The notes below the pieces were generated by a model. That model searched no databases. It saw nothing but the letters and a program-made list of their open reading frames with translations, and was not told the origin of the DNA. 64,000 nt of DNA from assembly GCF_001590965.1 (NCBI RefSeq), contig NZ_BCTW01000013.1, forward strand, positions 1-64,000, in the 5' to 3' direction. Shown here piece after piece: positions 45,911 to 55,501 of this stretch; position 1 is the first letter of the stretch; each line of letters opens with the position of its first letter. Origin of the DNA: Novosphingobium lentum NBRC 107847 (GTDB taxonomy: Bacteria; Pseudomonadota; Alphaproteobacteria; Sphingomonadales; Sphingomonadaceae). The translations under genes were made by a program, and so were the position numbers.

Positions 45911-45978
45911 GTCCCCGTGAAGGCGGGGACCACTTGCCGGTCGAGCGACATCGCCTGAAATCCCCGCTTTCGCCGGGA
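45911..45978. repeat. Two small palindromic units between secG and pyrG
   Basis: GTCCCCG-N6-CGGGGAC (45911-45930) and a related unit TCCCCG...CGGGA (45961-45978), 30 bases apart. They resemble extragenic palindromes found scattered in sphingomonad genomes. The intergenic spacer is 215 bases and otherwise shows no gene. Confidence 0.6.
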
Positions 45979-46008
45979 TTCAGTGTGGATCGACGCGCGG
46001 TGCGCCGC

Positions 46009-46419
46009 TTACCTGGTGGTCGAACCCTTCAGCGGGTCGGTCGCCGGGGCGGGAGCCTTGGCCGGAGCGCCAGTTCCCGAAGCAGGAGTGCCCGGCGCGG
46101 CCTGGGCCGGCGCCAGCGGATCGGCGGCAGGCGGCGCAACCGGTGCCGGTGCGGTGCGCTGCAGCGAGGTATCGATCTTGCGTCCGCCGGTCTGGCCCAC
46201 CGCAACGGCGGCCAGCGCGATGCTCAGCACCACGAACAGTGTCGCCAGGATGGTGGTGGCGCGGGTCAGGAAATCGGCCGCGCCGCGCGCCGACATCAGC
46301 CCGCTGGGGCTGCCGCCAACGCCCAGGCCGCCGCCTTCGGACTTCTGCATCAGGATAACGCCGACCAGCAGCGCTGCAACCAGCGCCTGCACGACGGTGA
46401 GGAAAATGAAGAACGACAT
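46009..46419 (-). CDS. secG: Preprotein translocase subunit SecG
   Basis: 136 residues with two membrane segments (about 1-22 and 52-74). The loop between them has VGVILMQKSEGGGLGVGGSP, the SecG signature, and GAADFLTRAT before the second segment. The Ala/Pro-rich C-terminal tail (about 85-130) is typical of alphaproteobacterial SecG. It is part of the SecYEG export channel. tpiA lies upstream on the same strand, which is a common order. Confidence 0.95.
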   Translation of the reverse strand: MSFFIFLTVVQALVAALLVGVILMQKSEGGGLGVGGSPSGLMSARGAADFLTRATTILATLFVVLSIALAAVAVGQTGGRKIDTSLQRTAPAPVAPPAADPLAPAQAAPGTPASGTGAPAKAPAPATDPLKGSTTR

Positions 46420-46551
46420 GAGACGAAAAAGCCCGAAAAAAGTATCAGAAACGGTTGGCGCGCATGTAGGAGGCTAACGCCCCTTGCGCAAGCGTTGGCC
46501 GATGTGTCCTGCCGCGCCAGCGGTTCATCTGGATGGGGTGTGTGGCGGGTA

Positions 46552-47322
46552 TCAGGCCTCGGTCGCGCTCGCAGCCGCTGCCACGATCGGCAGGAACAGG
46601 TCCGCACTCAGGCTGGCGCCGCCGACCAGCGCGCCACCGACCCCTACGGCCGCCAGCAGGTCGGCCGCGTTGCCCGCGTTGACCGATCCGCCGTACAGGA
46701 TCCGCACCAGTTCGCCGGCCTCGCCATAGGCCGCCACCAGCCGTGCGCGCACCGCCCGGTGCATGATGACCACGTCCTCGACCGCCGCGACCCGCCCGGT
46801 GCCGATCGCCCAGACCGGCTCGTACGCCACCGCGATCTTGCCCGGCAGCGCCGCGACTGCCGATTCGCCCTGCGGCAGCGATCCGTCGAGTTGCGCGGCG
46901 ACCACCACTTCGGCTTGCGCGGCATCACGCTGCGCCAGCGTTTCGCCGACGCAGACGATAACGGCCAGCCCAGAGGCCAGCGCGGCTTCGGCCTTGGCAC
47001 GAACCAGCGCATCGGTTTCGCCATGGTCGGCACGACGTTCGCTGTGCCCGACGATGACGAAATCGGCGCCGGCATCGGCCAGCATCGGCGCAGAAACATC
47101 GCCGGTGTGCGCGCCCTTGGGCTGCTGGTGGCAATCCTGCCCGCCCACGCCCATCGCCGTCACCGCTTCGCGCAGCGCCGCGATCAACGGAAACGGCGGG
47201 GCCAGCGCCACCTGGACATCGGTGAGGCGGGCCGCCGCGCGATCGATCGCGCGCGCTTCAGCCAGCATGGCCCGGCTGCCGTTCATCTTCCAGTTCCCGA
47301 CGATGTAAGGACGATGCGGCAT
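46552..47322 (-). CDS. tpiA: Triosephosphate isomerase
   Basis: 256 residues. It interconverts dihydroxyacetone phosphate and glyceraldehyde 3-phosphate. The catalytic residues are visible: Lys in YIVGNWKMNG, His in VIVGHSERR and Glu in VAYEPVWAIGTG; the phosphate-binding C-terminus has LYGGSVNAGNAADLL. The long upstream extension of the frame is rejected because the family starts at this Met, although its ribosome-binding site (AGGGA) is rather distant. secG follows on the same strand. Confidence 0.97.
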   Translation of the reverse strand: MPHRPYIVGNWKMNGSRAMLAEARAIDRAAARLTDVQVALAPPFPLIAALREAVTAMGVGGQDCHQQPKGAHTGDVSAPMLADAGADFVIVGHSERRADHGETDALVRAKAEAALASGLAVIVCVGETLAQRDAAQAEVVVAAQLDGSLPQGESAVAALPGKIAVAYEPVWAIGTGRVAAVEDVVIMHRAVRARLVAAYGEAGELVRILYGGSVNAGNAADLLAAVGVGGALVGGASLSADLFLPIVAAAASATEA

Positions 47323-47664
47323 GGCGCGGACATTCCCTGAATTACGTTGGGCTCCCTTGCAGGCGCCCGTTGTGAACTGCGTCTGCGCCCTTGCGAGCGC
47401 TCCACGGAAATCGCGGATTCGCGCCGCCGCTATCAAACTGACGGCGCGAATGCAAAACTCCTGAACGCGTCCGGCGCAATGCCTGTGGACGAAAGGTCCA
47501 TTTCGGAGGTCGCGATCGGGTGGTTGGCGCCCACCCTGTACGCAATCGCTGCGCCCCTTCAAACCGCCACCATTGCGAGTTGCGCGAATGGCCCCTAAGG
47601 CAGCCCCCGCCATTTCCACCGCGCGGCCCCCGGGTCGCCCGCAACTGCTGATGATCGCGATCCC
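47323..47664. other. 342-bp divergent intergenic region between tpiA and ppiD
   Basis: No gene recognised. It holds the promoters of both genes and a perfect 10-bp inverted repeat listed separately. On the minus strand TTGCAT followed by ATAGCG with a 16-bp spacer inside that repeat region is a weak tpiA promoter candidate. Nothing else stands out. Confidence 0.55.
47417..47451. promoter_or_regulatory. Perfect inverted repeat ATTCGCGCCG-N15-CGGCGCGAAT
   Basis: Two 10-base arms separated by 15 bases, roughly 100 bases upstream of tpiA and 210 bases upstream of ppiD. Arm-to-arm spacing of 25 bases puts both half-sites near the same helix face, so a dimeric regulator site is plausible. Confidence 0.45.
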
Positions 47665-49608
47665 ATGCTCGGCTTCTTCCGCAATTTCTTCAAGTCACGC
47701 CTCGGTGTGGGGTTCACGCTCGGTTTCCTGATCCTGATCGCGATCGCGTTCGCCAGTGCCGACGTCACCGGCGGCAACTTCGGCGGCATCGCCGGCGGGG
47801 ATCGCGCCGCATCGGTCGGCAGCGAGCGCATCGGCACCGGCGCGCTCGAACAGCGGCTGCGCTCGGCTTTCGAGCGCGAGCGCGAAAAGGATCCGGCGCT
47901 GACCATGGCGCAGTTCCTGTCCTCGGGCGCGATGGACGACGTGCTCGGCGCGATGATCGATGATGCGGCGATGTGGGAATGGGGCCACAAGCACGGCTTC
48001 GGCGTCAGCGACCGGCTGGTCGACAGCGAGATCGTCAAGATCCCCGCGTTCCTTGGTCCCGACGGCAAGTTCAGCGAGGCGCAGTACCACCAGCTGATCG
48101 GGCAAAAGGGCTTCACCGATGCCCAAGTGCGTGACGATCTGGGCAAGCAGCTGATGGCGCGGCAGGTGCTGCTGCCCGCCGGCTTCGGCGCGGTGATCCC
48201 GCTGAGCGTGGTCACCAACTATGCGCAGCTGTTCAAGGAGCGCCGCGTCGGCTCGATCGCGATGATCCCGTCGCTGGCGTTCGCGCCCAAGTTGCCGGCC
48301 GACGACAAGACGCTGCAGGCCTATTACGCCAAGAACACCACGCGCTATCTCCAGCCCGAACGCCGCGCGATCCGCTACGCCGTGTTCGACGAGGCATCGC
48401 TCAAGGATGTACCCGCGCCGACCGATGCCGAAGTGGCCGCCAGCTACAAGGCCAACATCGCGGCGTATTCGCCCAGCGAGACGCGCACCGTCACCCAGCT
48501 GATCGTGCCGACCGAAGCAGCCGCGCAAGCGGTCGCCGCCGAAGTCGCCAAGGGCACCAGCCTGGAAGACGCCGCGCGCCAGAAAGGCCTTGCCACCAGC
48601 AAGCTGCCCGACGTGACGCGTGAGGCGCTCTCGGGCCAAACCTCAGGCATGGTCGCCGATGCCGCGTTCGCCGCCGCGCAAGGCCGCCTGATCGCCCCGG
48701 CGAAAAGCCCGATCGGCTGGCACCTGCTGCGCGTCGACGCGATCAACCGTCACACCGGCAAGACGCTGGACCAAGCCAAGGCCGAGATCGTCACCGCGCT
48801 GTCCGCCGAAAAGCGCAAAGCCGCGCTGGCCGACGTCTCGGCAAAGATCGAGGAAAAGTTCGACAGCCACGGCAGCCTGGCCGACGCGGCGACCTCGCTC
48901 GGCCTCACGCTCTCGACCACCGATCCGTTGCTGGCCGATGGCAGCGTGTTCGGCAAGGCCGGGGTCAAGGGTCCGCCCGAACTGGCACCGCTGGTCGCCA
49001 CCGCGTTCCAGATGGAGCGCGAAGGCCAGCCGCAACTGGCCGAAATACAGGCGGGCAAGAAGTTCGCGATCTTCGAGGTCAGCCAGATCACTGCCGCCGC
49101 GCCGGCCCAGCTGGCGCAGATCAAGGACGTGGTCGCACGCGACTATGCCACCGAACAGGGCGCTGCCGGGGCCAAGGCGGCTTCCGCAAAGCTGACCGCC
49201 GCGCTGGCCAAGGGCACGCCGCTGGCCGAAGCGATGAAGGCGCTGGGCGTCGCGTTGCCTGGCCCGCAGCCGATCGACCTCACCCGCGAACAGCTGGCCG
49301 CGATGCAGCAGGGCCAGCAGCGCGTGCCGCCGCCGCTCGCGCTGCTGTTCAGCATGGCCAAGGGCACGTCGAAGCAGCTTGAGGCCCCCGGCCATGCCGG
49401 CTGGTTCGTGATCTCGCTCGCGCAGATCATCCCCGGCGAAGTCAAGCCGGGCGACCCGATCATCGCCGCCGCCCAGCAGCAGATGAACAGCGTGACCGGC
49501 CGCGAATATGCCGAGGAACTGCGCGCGGCGATCCGCACCGAAATCGGATCGAAGCGCAATCCCGCTGCCATCCGCGGGGTTACCTCGCGGCTGACCGGCG
49601 GCCAGTAA
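47665..49608 (+). CDS. ppiD: PpiD-like periplasmic peptidyl-prolyl isomerase/chaperone
   Basis: 647 residues. A short cytoplasmic N-terminus and one membrane anchor (about 12-32, RLGVGFTLGFLILIAIAFAS) precede a SurA/PpiD-type N-terminal chaperone domain, a central rotamase-like domain (about 275-370, ending GWHLLRVDAINRHTG) and a second, degenerate one. It assists folding of exported proteins at the inner-membrane face. trpE follows after 24 bases, so cotranscription is likely. The start is the first in-frame ATG and begins the usual anchor. Confidence 0.9.
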   Translation: MLGFFRNFFKSRLGVGFTLGFLILIAIAFASADVTGGNFGGIAGGDRAASVGSERIGTGALEQRLRSAFEREREKDPALTMAQFLSSGAMDDVLGAMIDDAAMWEWGHKHGFGVSDRLVDSEIVKIPAFLGPDGKFSEAQYHQLIGQKGFTDAQVRDDLGKQLMARQVLLPAGFGAVIPLSVVTNYAQLFKERRVGSIAMIPSLAFAPKLPADDKTLQAYYAKNTTRYLQPERRAIRYAVFDEASLKDVPAPTDAEVAASYKANIAAYSPSETRTVTQLIVPTEAAAQAVAAEVAKGTSLEDAARQKGLATSKLPDVTREALSGQTSGMVADAAFAAAQGRLIAPAKSPIGWHLLRVDAINRHTGKTLDQAKAEIVTALSAEKRKAALADVSAKIEEKFDSHGSLADAATSLGLTLSTTDPLLADGSVFGKAGVKGPPELAPLVATAFQMEREGQPQLAEIQAGKKFAIFEVSQITAAAPAQLAQIKDVVARDYATEQGAAGAKAASAKLTAALAKGTPLAEAMKALGVALPGPQPIDLTREQLAAMQQGQQRVPPPLALLFSMAKGTSKQLEAPGHAGWFVISLAQIIPGEVKPGDPIIAAAQQQMNSVTGREYAEELRAAIRTEIGSKRNPAAIRGVTSRLTGGQ

Positions 49609-49632
49609 GCCGCCGATGCCTGGACGGGCGCC

Positions 49633-51180
49633 ATGACCACGACGATCGACGCCACCGTGGCGGCCGGCCGCGCGCTGCTGGAGAACCGCGACGCCGCGCG
49701 GGCGCAGCTCGCGGCGGGCCAGCCCGCGCTGGTCTGGCGGCGGCTGATCGCCGATACCGAGACGCCAGTGGGTGCCGCGCTCAAGCTGATCGAGCCGGGA
49801 CGCGGCGATTTCCTGCTCGAATCGGTGGTCGGCGGCGAAGTGCGCGGGCGCTACAGCCTGCTCGGCATCGACCCCGACCTGATCTTCCGCGCCACCGGCG
49901 CCGCGTGCGAAGTCAACCGCGCGTGGCAGCACGACCGCGAGGCGTTCACCGCGCTGCCGGGTGACAGCCTGACGGAACTGCGCGCGCTGGTGCAGGCGTG
50001 CCGGATCGACGTTCCGCCCGCCCTGCCCGCCGCGCTGGCCTGCCTGGTCGGCTATTTCGGTTACGAGACCATCGGCCTGGTCGAAAAGCTGCCGCGTGCG
50101 CCGCAAAGTGAGCTGGAACTGCCCGACATGCTGTTCGCGCGGCCCACGCTGATCCTGGTGTTCGACCGGCTGAGCGACGAGCTGTTCGCGATCGCCCCGC
50201 TGTGGGCCGAGGGCCAGGTGCCCGACCGAGCACTGGCGCAGGCGCAGGATCGCATCGACGAAGCGCTGCGCCGTCTGGCGCTGCCCGTGCCATCCGAAGC
50301 CGCGCCGCTCACCCCGCCCGAGATCGCGCTGAACCCGACGATGCCCGCCACGCAGTACGCCGCAATGGTCGAGCGCGCCAAGGACTACATCGAGGCGGGC
50401 GACGTGTTCCAGGTGGTGATCGCGCAGCGCTTCACCGCGCCGTTCCCGCTGCCGCCGATCGCGCTCTACCGCAGCTTGCGCCGCATCAACCCCTCGCCGT
50501 TCCTGTATTTTCTCGACCTGCCCGGCTTCGCGCTGATCGGATCGAGCCCCGAAATCCTCGTCCGCGTGCGCGATGGCGAAGTCACCATCCGCCCGATCGC
50601 GGGCACCCGCCCGCGCGGCAGGACGGTGGAAGAAGACCGCGCCAACGAGATCGGCCTGCTCGCCGATCCCAAGGAACGCGCCGAACACCTGATGCTGCTC
50701 GATCTGGGCCGCAACGACGTCGGCCGCGTGGCGCAGGCGGGCACGGTCAAGGTCACCGAAAGCTACACGATCGAGCGCTACAGCCACGTGATGCACATCG
50801 TCTCGAACGTGATCGGCCAGCTCGACACCGCCCGCGCCGATGCGGTCGACGCGCTGTTCGCGGGCTTTCCCGCCGGCACCGTCAGTGGCGCACCCAAGAT
50901 CCGCGCCTGCGAGATCATCGCCGAACTCGAACCCGAAACGCGCGGCGCTTACGCGGGCGCGGTCGGCTATTTCGCCCCCGACGGCTCGATCGACAGCTGC
51001 ATCGTGCTGCGCACCGCCGTGGTCAAGGACGGGGTGATGCACGTCCAAGCGGGCGCGGGCATCGTGGCGGACAGCAACCCCGAATACGAACAGCGCGAAT
51101 GCGAAGCCAAGTCCGGCGCGCTGATCGCAGCGGCGAGGGAAGCGCTGCGCGTGGCCAGCGAAGCGGGGTATGGGCAGTGA
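49633..51180 (+). CDS. trpE: Anthranilate synthase component I
   Basis: 515 residues. It makes anthranilate from chorismate with ammonia from TrpG. The chorismate-binding domain is complete: VFQVVIAQRFTAPFP, PIAGTRPRGRTVEEDRANE, LMLLDLGRNDVGRVAQ, SYTIERYSHVMHIVSNV and PAGTVSGAPKIRA. The N-terminal domain begins near ARAQLAAGQPALVWRRLIAD and should carry the tryptophan-feedback site. Its stop overlaps the trpG start (GTGA). No leader peptide rich in Trp codons is seen upstream. Confidence 0.98.
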   Translation: MTTTIDATVAAGRALLENRDAARAQLAAGQPALVWRRLIADTETPVGAALKLIEPGRGDFLLESVVGGEVRGRYSLLGIDPDLIFRATGAACEVNRAWQHDREAFTALPGDSLTELRALVQACRIDVPPALPAALACLVGYFGYETIGLVEKLPRAPQSELELPDMLFARPTLILVFDRLSDELFAIAPLWAEGQVPDRALAQAQDRIDEALRRLALPVPSEAAPLTPPEIALNPTMPATQYAAMVERAKDYIEAGDVFQVVIAQRFTAPFPLPPIALYRSLRRINPSPFLYFLDLPGFALIGSSPEILVRVRDGEVTIRPIAGTRPRGRTVEEDRANEIGLLADPKERAEHLMLLDLGRNDVGRVAQAGTVKVTESYTIERYSHVMHIVSNVIGQLDTARADAVDALFAGFPAGTVSGAPKIRACEIIAELEPETRGAYAGAVGYFAPDGSIDSCIVLRTAVVKDGVMHVQAGAGIVADSNPEYEQRECEAKSGALIAAAREALRVASEAGYGQ

Positions 51181-51761
51181 TCCTCGTCATCGACAACTAC
51201 GACAGCTTCACCTGGAACCTCGTCCACTACCTCATGGAAATGGGCGCGAAGGTCGAAGTCGTGCGCAACGATGCGATGTCGGCAGCACAGGCCATCTCCT
51301 CCGGCGCGCAAGGCTTCCTGATCTCGCCCGGCCCCTGCACGCCCAATGAGGCGGGGATCAGCCTCGATCTGGTCGCTGCTTGCGCCGATGCGGCCATGCC
51401 GCTGCTCGGCGTGTGCCTGGGCCATCAGGCTATCGGGCAGCATTTCGGCGGGCGTGTGGTGCGTGGCGGGCTGATGCACGGCAAGACCTCACCCGTCACG
51501 CATGACGGCAGCGGGCTGTTCGCGGGCTTGCCCTCGCCGTTCACCGCCACGCGCTATCACAGCCTGGTGGTGGAGGACGTACCCGCCAGCCTCATCGTCA
51601 ACGCCACCTCGGACGATGCCCACGCGATGGGTTTCCGCCACGCGACGCTGCCGATCCATGGCGTGCAGTTCCACCCCGAAAGCATCGCCACCGAACACGG
51701 CCACGCGCTGCTCGCCAACTTCCTGAAGCTGGCGGGCATCGACGCGCGGCTTCCGGCCTGA
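51177..51761 (+). CDS. trpG: Anthranilate synthase component II (glutamine amidotransferase)
   Basis: 194 residues. A class I glutaminase that feeds ammonia to TrpE. It begins with LVIDNYDSFTWNLVHYL, has the oxyanion motif SPGPCTPNEAG, the nucleophile C80 in LLGVCLGHQAIG and the His-Glu pair in GVQFHPESIATEHG. It starts at GTG and overlaps trpE by 4 bases. The absence of other pabA-like genes here leaves open that it also serves folate synthesis. Confidence 0.97.
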   Translation: MILVIDNYDSFTWNLVHYLMEMGAKVEVVRNDAMSAAQAISSGAQGFLISPGPCTPNEAGISLDLVAACADAAMPLLGVCLGHQAIGQHFGGRVVRGGLMHGKTSPVTHDGSGLFAGLPSPFTATRYHSLVVEDVPASLIVNATSDDAHAMGFRHATLPIHGVQFHPESIATEHGHALLANFLKLAGIDARLPA

Positions 51762-51775
51762 CCGCGACCCAGCCG

Positions 51776-52765
51776 ATGCGCCTGCCCCCCGCCGAACCGC
51801 ACCTCAGCGAAGAGGAAGCACAAGCCGCCTTCGCCGCGCTGCTCGATGGGCAGGTCGATGACGCGGAGATTGCGCGGTTCCTGGTCGATCTGTCCGACCG
51901 GGGCGAGACCGCCGCCGAAATCGCAGGCGCGGCGCGGGCGATGCGCGCCCGCATGATCCCGATCGACGCCCCCGCCAATGCCATCGATGTCTGCGGCACC
52001 GGCGGCGACGGGCACCACACGCTCAACGTCTCGACCGCCGTCGCGCTGGTCGTCGCGGCCTGCGGCGTGCCCGTGGCCAAGCACGGCAACCGCGCCGCCA
52101 GTTCCAAGGCGGGCGCGGCGGATACGCTGGAGGCGCTCGGCCTCGACATGGAAAAGGCCGGGCGCACCGCCGCCGAAACGCTGGCCGACCTTGGCATCTG
52201 CTTCCTGTTCGCGGCGAACCACCACCCGGCAATGGCGCGCATCCAGCCCATCCGCAAGGCGATCGGCAAACGCACCATCTTCAACCTGATGGGGCCACTG
52301 GCCAACCCGGCGCGGGTCGATCGCCAGCTGATCGGCATTGCGCGGCCTGCCTACGTGCCGATCTACGCCGCCGCGATGGCCAGCCTTGGCACCGGGCGCT
52401 CGATGATCGTCTCGGGCGACGAAGGGCTCGATGAACTGAGCTTGGCCGGCGGCAACGAGCTGGCCGACGTGGTCGATCACGATTTCGAGATGCACCGCTT
52501 CGATGCGTCGCAGGCGGGCCTCGCCCATGCGCCGATCGAGGCGATCCGGGGCGGCGATGCCATCCACAACGCCGCCGCTTTGCGCGCGTTGCTGATGGGC
52601 ACGCCCGGCCCTTATCGCGACGCGGTGCTGCTCAACGCCGCAGCCGCGCTGGTAATCGCGGGCGAGGCCGAAAACTGGCACGCCGGGGTCGAAGAAGCCG
52701 CCGAGGCAATCGACAAGGGGCTTGCCAAGGCGCTCCTCGACTGCTGGATCGCGGGCGTACGATGA
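51776..52765 (+). CDS. trpD: Anthranilate phosphoribosyltransferase
   Basis: 329 residues. It transfers phosphoribose from PRPP to anthranilate. The PRPP site [19 protein letters not shown] (with His replacing one residue of the more usual GGDGxxTxN run), the anthranilate region [20 protein letters not shown] and the metal motif DEGLDELSL are present. It starts 14 bases after trpG, and its stop overlaps trpC. Confidence 0.97.
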   Translation: MRLPPAEPHLSEEEAQAAFAALLDGQVDDAEIARFLVDLSDRGETAAEIAGAARAMRARMIPIDAPANAIDVCGTGGDGHHTLNVSTAVALVVAACGVPVAKHGNRAASSKAGAADTLEALGLDMEKAGRTAAETLADLGICFLFAANHHPAMARIQPIRKAIGKRTIFNLMGPLANPARVDRQLIGIARPAYVPIYAAAMASLGTGRSMIVSGDEGLDELSLAGGNELADVVDHDFEMHRFDASQAGLAHAPIEAIRGGDAIHNAAALRALLMGTPGPYRDAVLLNAAAALVIAGEAENWHAGVEEAAEAIDKGLAKALLDCWIAGVR

Positions 52766-53568
52766 GCGACAAAGGGACGATGACCGACAAACTGGCCGAA
52801 ATCTGCGCAACCAAGCGCGTCGAAGTCACAGCGCGCAAGGCCGTAACCTCGCTCGCCGAGCTTGCCGCGCGCGCCGCCGGGCAATCCGCCCCGCGCAGTT
52901 TCGAACGGGCGTTGCGCGAAATGGCCGTCAACGGCTTTGCCCTGATCGCAGAAATCAAGAAAGCTTCGCCCTCCAAAGGATTGATCCGCGAAGATTTCCA
53001 TCCAGCCAACCACGCCGCCGCCTACGAACAAGGCGGCGCCGCCTGCCTTTCGGTGCTGACCGACGCGCCGTATTTCCAGGGGCACGAGGACTTCCTCGTC
53101 GCCGCCCGTGCCGCCTGTGCCCTGCCCGTGCTGCGCAAGGATTTCATGGTCGATCCGTGGCAGGTGGCTGAAGCCCGCGCCATCGGCGCCGACGCGATCC
53201 TGATCATCGTCGCCGCGCTCGATGACGGGCAGATGGCCGAGATCGAGGCCGCCGCGCTCGACCATGGCATGGACGTGCTGATCGAAGTCCACGACGAAGC
53301 CGAGATGGCGCGCGCCGCACGGCTCCGCTCGCGCCTCATCGGCGTCAACAACCGCGACTTGCGCCGCTTCGTCACCGACCTTGGCACGACCGAGCGGCTC
53401 GCTCCGCTGGCACCCGAAGGCACGCTGCTCGTCGGCGAAAGCGGGATCAACAGCCACGCCGATTGCCAGCGCCTGGCCCGCGCCGGGGTGCGCACGTTCC
53501 TGGTCGGCGAAAGCCTGATGCGCCAGGCCGATGTCACCGCCGCAACACGGGCGCTGCTGCTGGGCTGA
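52762..53568 (+). CDS. trpC: Indole-3-glycerol phosphate synthase
   Basis: 268 residues, a single-function TrpC without the TrpF fusion of enterics. Catalytic segments are visible: [14 protein letters not shown] (two lysines), [32 protein letters not shown] and LVGESGI. It overlaps trpD by ATGA. A second Met at 52780 ([13 protein letters not shown]) is an alternative start closer to the family N-terminus. A 186-base gap to moaC follows. Confidence 0.97.
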   Translation: MSDKGTMTDKLAEICATKRVEVTARKAVTSLAELAARAAGQSAPRSFERALREMAVNGFALIAEIKKASPSKGLIREDFHPANHAAAYEQGGAACLSVLTDAPYFQGHEDFLVAARAACALPVLRKDFMVDPWQVAEARAIGADAILIIVAALDDGQMAEIEAAALDHGMDVLIEVHDEAEMARAARLRSRLIGVNNRDLRRFVTDLGTTERLAPLAPEGTLLVGESGINSHADCQRLARAGVRTFLVGESLMRQADVTAATRALLLG

Positions 53569-53638
53569 CCAGTCCACAAGGGCCGGGACGCGGCGTTTAT
53601 CCCTGTCCTACAGTCTGCAAATCTGGCACGCAGCGGTC

Positions 53639-53758
53639 ATGGACATTCGCTTTCCCGCCAGCCGCTTGTATGCCTTTGTCAATTCGCCGCGAAGGCCCCT
53701 GACAAACTTCACAAGGGATGTGTCAACTTCGTCAACTTCGGCGGAATTGCGCGCATGA
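53639..53758 (+). CDS. Possible 39-residue leader ORF coupled to moaC
   Basis: An open frame of 39 codons ([20 protein letters not shown]...) whose stop TGA overlaps the moaC ATG. The upstream ribosome-binding site is weak and the sequence is not recognised. It contains a tandem 9-base repeat GTCAACTTC (53722-53739). It may be chance. Confidence 0.2.
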   Translation: MDIRFPASRLYAFVNSPRRPLTNFTRDVSTSSTSAELRA

Positions 53759-54231
53759 GCGGCCTCACCCACCTCGATTCGCAAGGCCACGCGCGCATGG
53801 TCGATGTCGGCGGCAAGGCGGCCACGGCGCGCGTCGCAGTGGCCGCGGGCCGCATCCGCATGAGCGCCCCGGCGCTCGCCGCGATCCGCGACGGCAGCGT
53901 CCCCAAAGGCGATGTCCTCGCCGCAGCGCGCATCGCCGGGATCATGGCGGCCAAGCGCACCGGCGAGTTGATCCCGTTGTGCCACCCGCTGTCGCTGGAT
54001 GCCGTCGGAATCGACTTCACGCTGATCGAGGATGGCGTGCAGGCCACCGCCACCGCCTCGCTCACTGGCCGCACCGGGGTGGAAATGGAAGCGTTGACAG
54101 CGGTTTCCATCGCATTGCTCACAATCTACGACATGGCCAAGGCGGTCGACAAGAGCATGGTGATCGAGGGCGTGCGGCTGATCGAAAAGCGCGGTGGCAA
54201 GTCAGGGGACTGGCGGGCGCCCGAGGCATGA
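53755..54231 (+). CDS. moaC: Cyclic pyranopterin monophosphate synthase MoaC
   Basis: 158 residues. It performs the second step of molybdenum cofactor synthesis. Conserved segments include [32 protein letters not shown] (catalytic His), [20 protein letters not shown] and the final KRGGKSGDW with the catalytic lysine. Its stop overlaps the moeA start (ATGA), so the two are coupled. The moaA, moaD and moaE genes are not in this window. Confidence 0.97.
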   Translation: MSGLTHLDSQGHARMVDVGGKAATARVAVAAGRIRMSAPALAAIRDGSVPKGDVLAAARIAGIMAAKRTGELIPLCHPLSLDAVGIDFTLIEDGVQATATASLTGRTGVEMEALTAVSIALLTIYDMAKAVDKSMVIEGVRLIEKRGGKSGDWRAPEA

Positions 54232-55430
54232 AAACGCCGCCGCTGACCCTCGCCGAAGCGCAATCGCGCCTGCTGGCGCTGGCCCCGACGCTGGCTGTAG
54301 ACCATCGCGAGGCCGCCGATTGCGCCGGGTTCTACCTTGCCGAAACGCTGACGGCGCGGCGCAACCAGCCGGCCGCGCCGATGTCGGCGATGGATGGCTA
54401 TGCCCTGCGATCGGCCGATGCGGCCGGGCCATGGCAGGTTGTGGGCGAAAGCGCCGCCGGCCATCCTTTTGCCGGAGCGGTCGGCCCGGGCCAGGCGGTG
54501 CGCATCGCGACCGGCGCGGTGGTACCGGCAGGGGCGGACACGGTGCTGTTGCAGGAAGACTGTGTGCGCGAACAGGATCGGGTGATGTTGGCAGGAGAGT
54601 CACCGCGCGCCGGGCGCCACATCCGCCCGTCGGCAATGGACTTTGCGCAAGACGCCGACGTTCTCGCCAAAGGCACGCGCATGGGCGCGGCGCAGCTGGC
54701 GTTGGCGATCGCCGCCGGGCATCGCTTGCTGCCGGTGCGGCGCAAGGTGCGGCTGGCGATCATCGACAGCGGCGATGAACTGCGCATGCCGGGCGACGCG
54801 TGCGCAGCGCACCAGATCCCGGCGAGCAACGGCCCGATGCTGGCAGCGATGGCGGCGTCGCTGCCCTGCACCATCGAACGCCACGGCCCGATCGCCGATC
54901 GCCGCGATGCGCTCGTCGCCGCGCTCGAAGCTGCCGCGTCCGCCGACATCGTGGTGACCAGCGGCGGGGCGTCGGTGGGCGATCACGATCTGGTGCGACC
55001 GGCGCTGGCGGCGATCGGCGCCGAACTCGATTTCTGGCGCGTGGCGATCAAGCCCGGCAAGCCGCTGCTGGTCGCGCGGCGCGGGCACCAGCTGATCCTC
55101 GGCCTGCCGGGCAACCCGGCTTCGGCCTATGTCACCGGCTTCCTGTTCATGCTGCCGCTGCTGCGCGCCGCGCTCGGCTCCGCCGATCCCCCGCCCCGCC
55201 CGATTCCGGCGCAGCTCGCCACCCCGATGGACCGTGGCGGCAGCCGGATGGAGTTCCTCCGCGCCGTCTGGAACGGGACGACCGTTGCGCCGCTCGACTT
55301 GCAGGATTCGGGTGCGCTGACTCCGCTGGCGCACGCCAACGCGCTGATCGTCCGCGAAGCCGGGGCCGATGCGATCCCCGCCGGCAGCACCGTTCCGGTC
55401 TATCTGCTCGAAAATGGCGCAAGCGGTTGA
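54228..55430 (+). CDS. moeA: Molybdopterin molybdenumtransferase MoeA
   Basis: 400 residues. It inserts molybdate into molybdopterin. Domain I begins [20 protein letters not shown] with [12 protein letters not shown]; domain III holds [33 protein letters not shown] and [16 protein letters not shown]; a C-terminal beta domain ends [10 protein letters not shown]. It overlaps moaC by 4 bases and precedes lexA by 71 bases, an arrangement common in alphaproteobacteria. Confidence 0.97.
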   Translation: MKTPPLTLAEAQSRLLALAPTLAVDHREAADCAGFYLAETLTARRNQPAAPMSAMDGYALRSADAAGPWQVVGESAAGHPFAGAVGPGQAVRIATGAVVPAGADTVLLQEDCVREQDRVMLAGESPRAGRHIRPSAMDFAQDADVLAKGTRMGAAQLALAIAAGHRLLPVRRKVRLAIIDSGDELRMPGDACAAHQIPASNGPMLAAMAASLPCTIERHGPIADRRDALVAALEAAASADIVVTSGGASVGDHDLVRPALAAIGAELDFWRVAIKPGKPLLVARRGHQLILGLPGNPASAYVTGFLFMLPLLRAALGSADPPPRPIPAQLATPMDRGGSRMEFLRAVWNGTTVAPLDLQDSGALTPLAHANALIVREAGADAIPAGSTVPVYLLENGASG

Positions 55431-55467
55431 TGTAACCGGTTGACGGGGCCCGTTTGGTTGCTTATTC

Positions 55468-55482
55468 GTTCCGCATTCGTTC
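55468..55482 (+). promoter_or_regulatory. SOS box (LexA operator) of the lexA gene
   Basis: GTTC-N7-GTTC at 55468-55482, a perfect match to the known alphaproteobacterial LexA site, 19 bases before the lexA ATG. It implies autorepression. Confidence 0.9.
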
Positions 55483-55501
55483 GCCAATGGAGTGAAGCGG
55501 C

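Noticed and set aside
46552..47619. 355-codon extended form of tpiA
   Set aside because: The enzyme's conserved N-terminus YIVGNWKMNG follows the ATG at 47322 directly.
48643..51048. An 801-codon minus-strand frame
   Set aside because: Antisense to ppiD and trpE; no motif.
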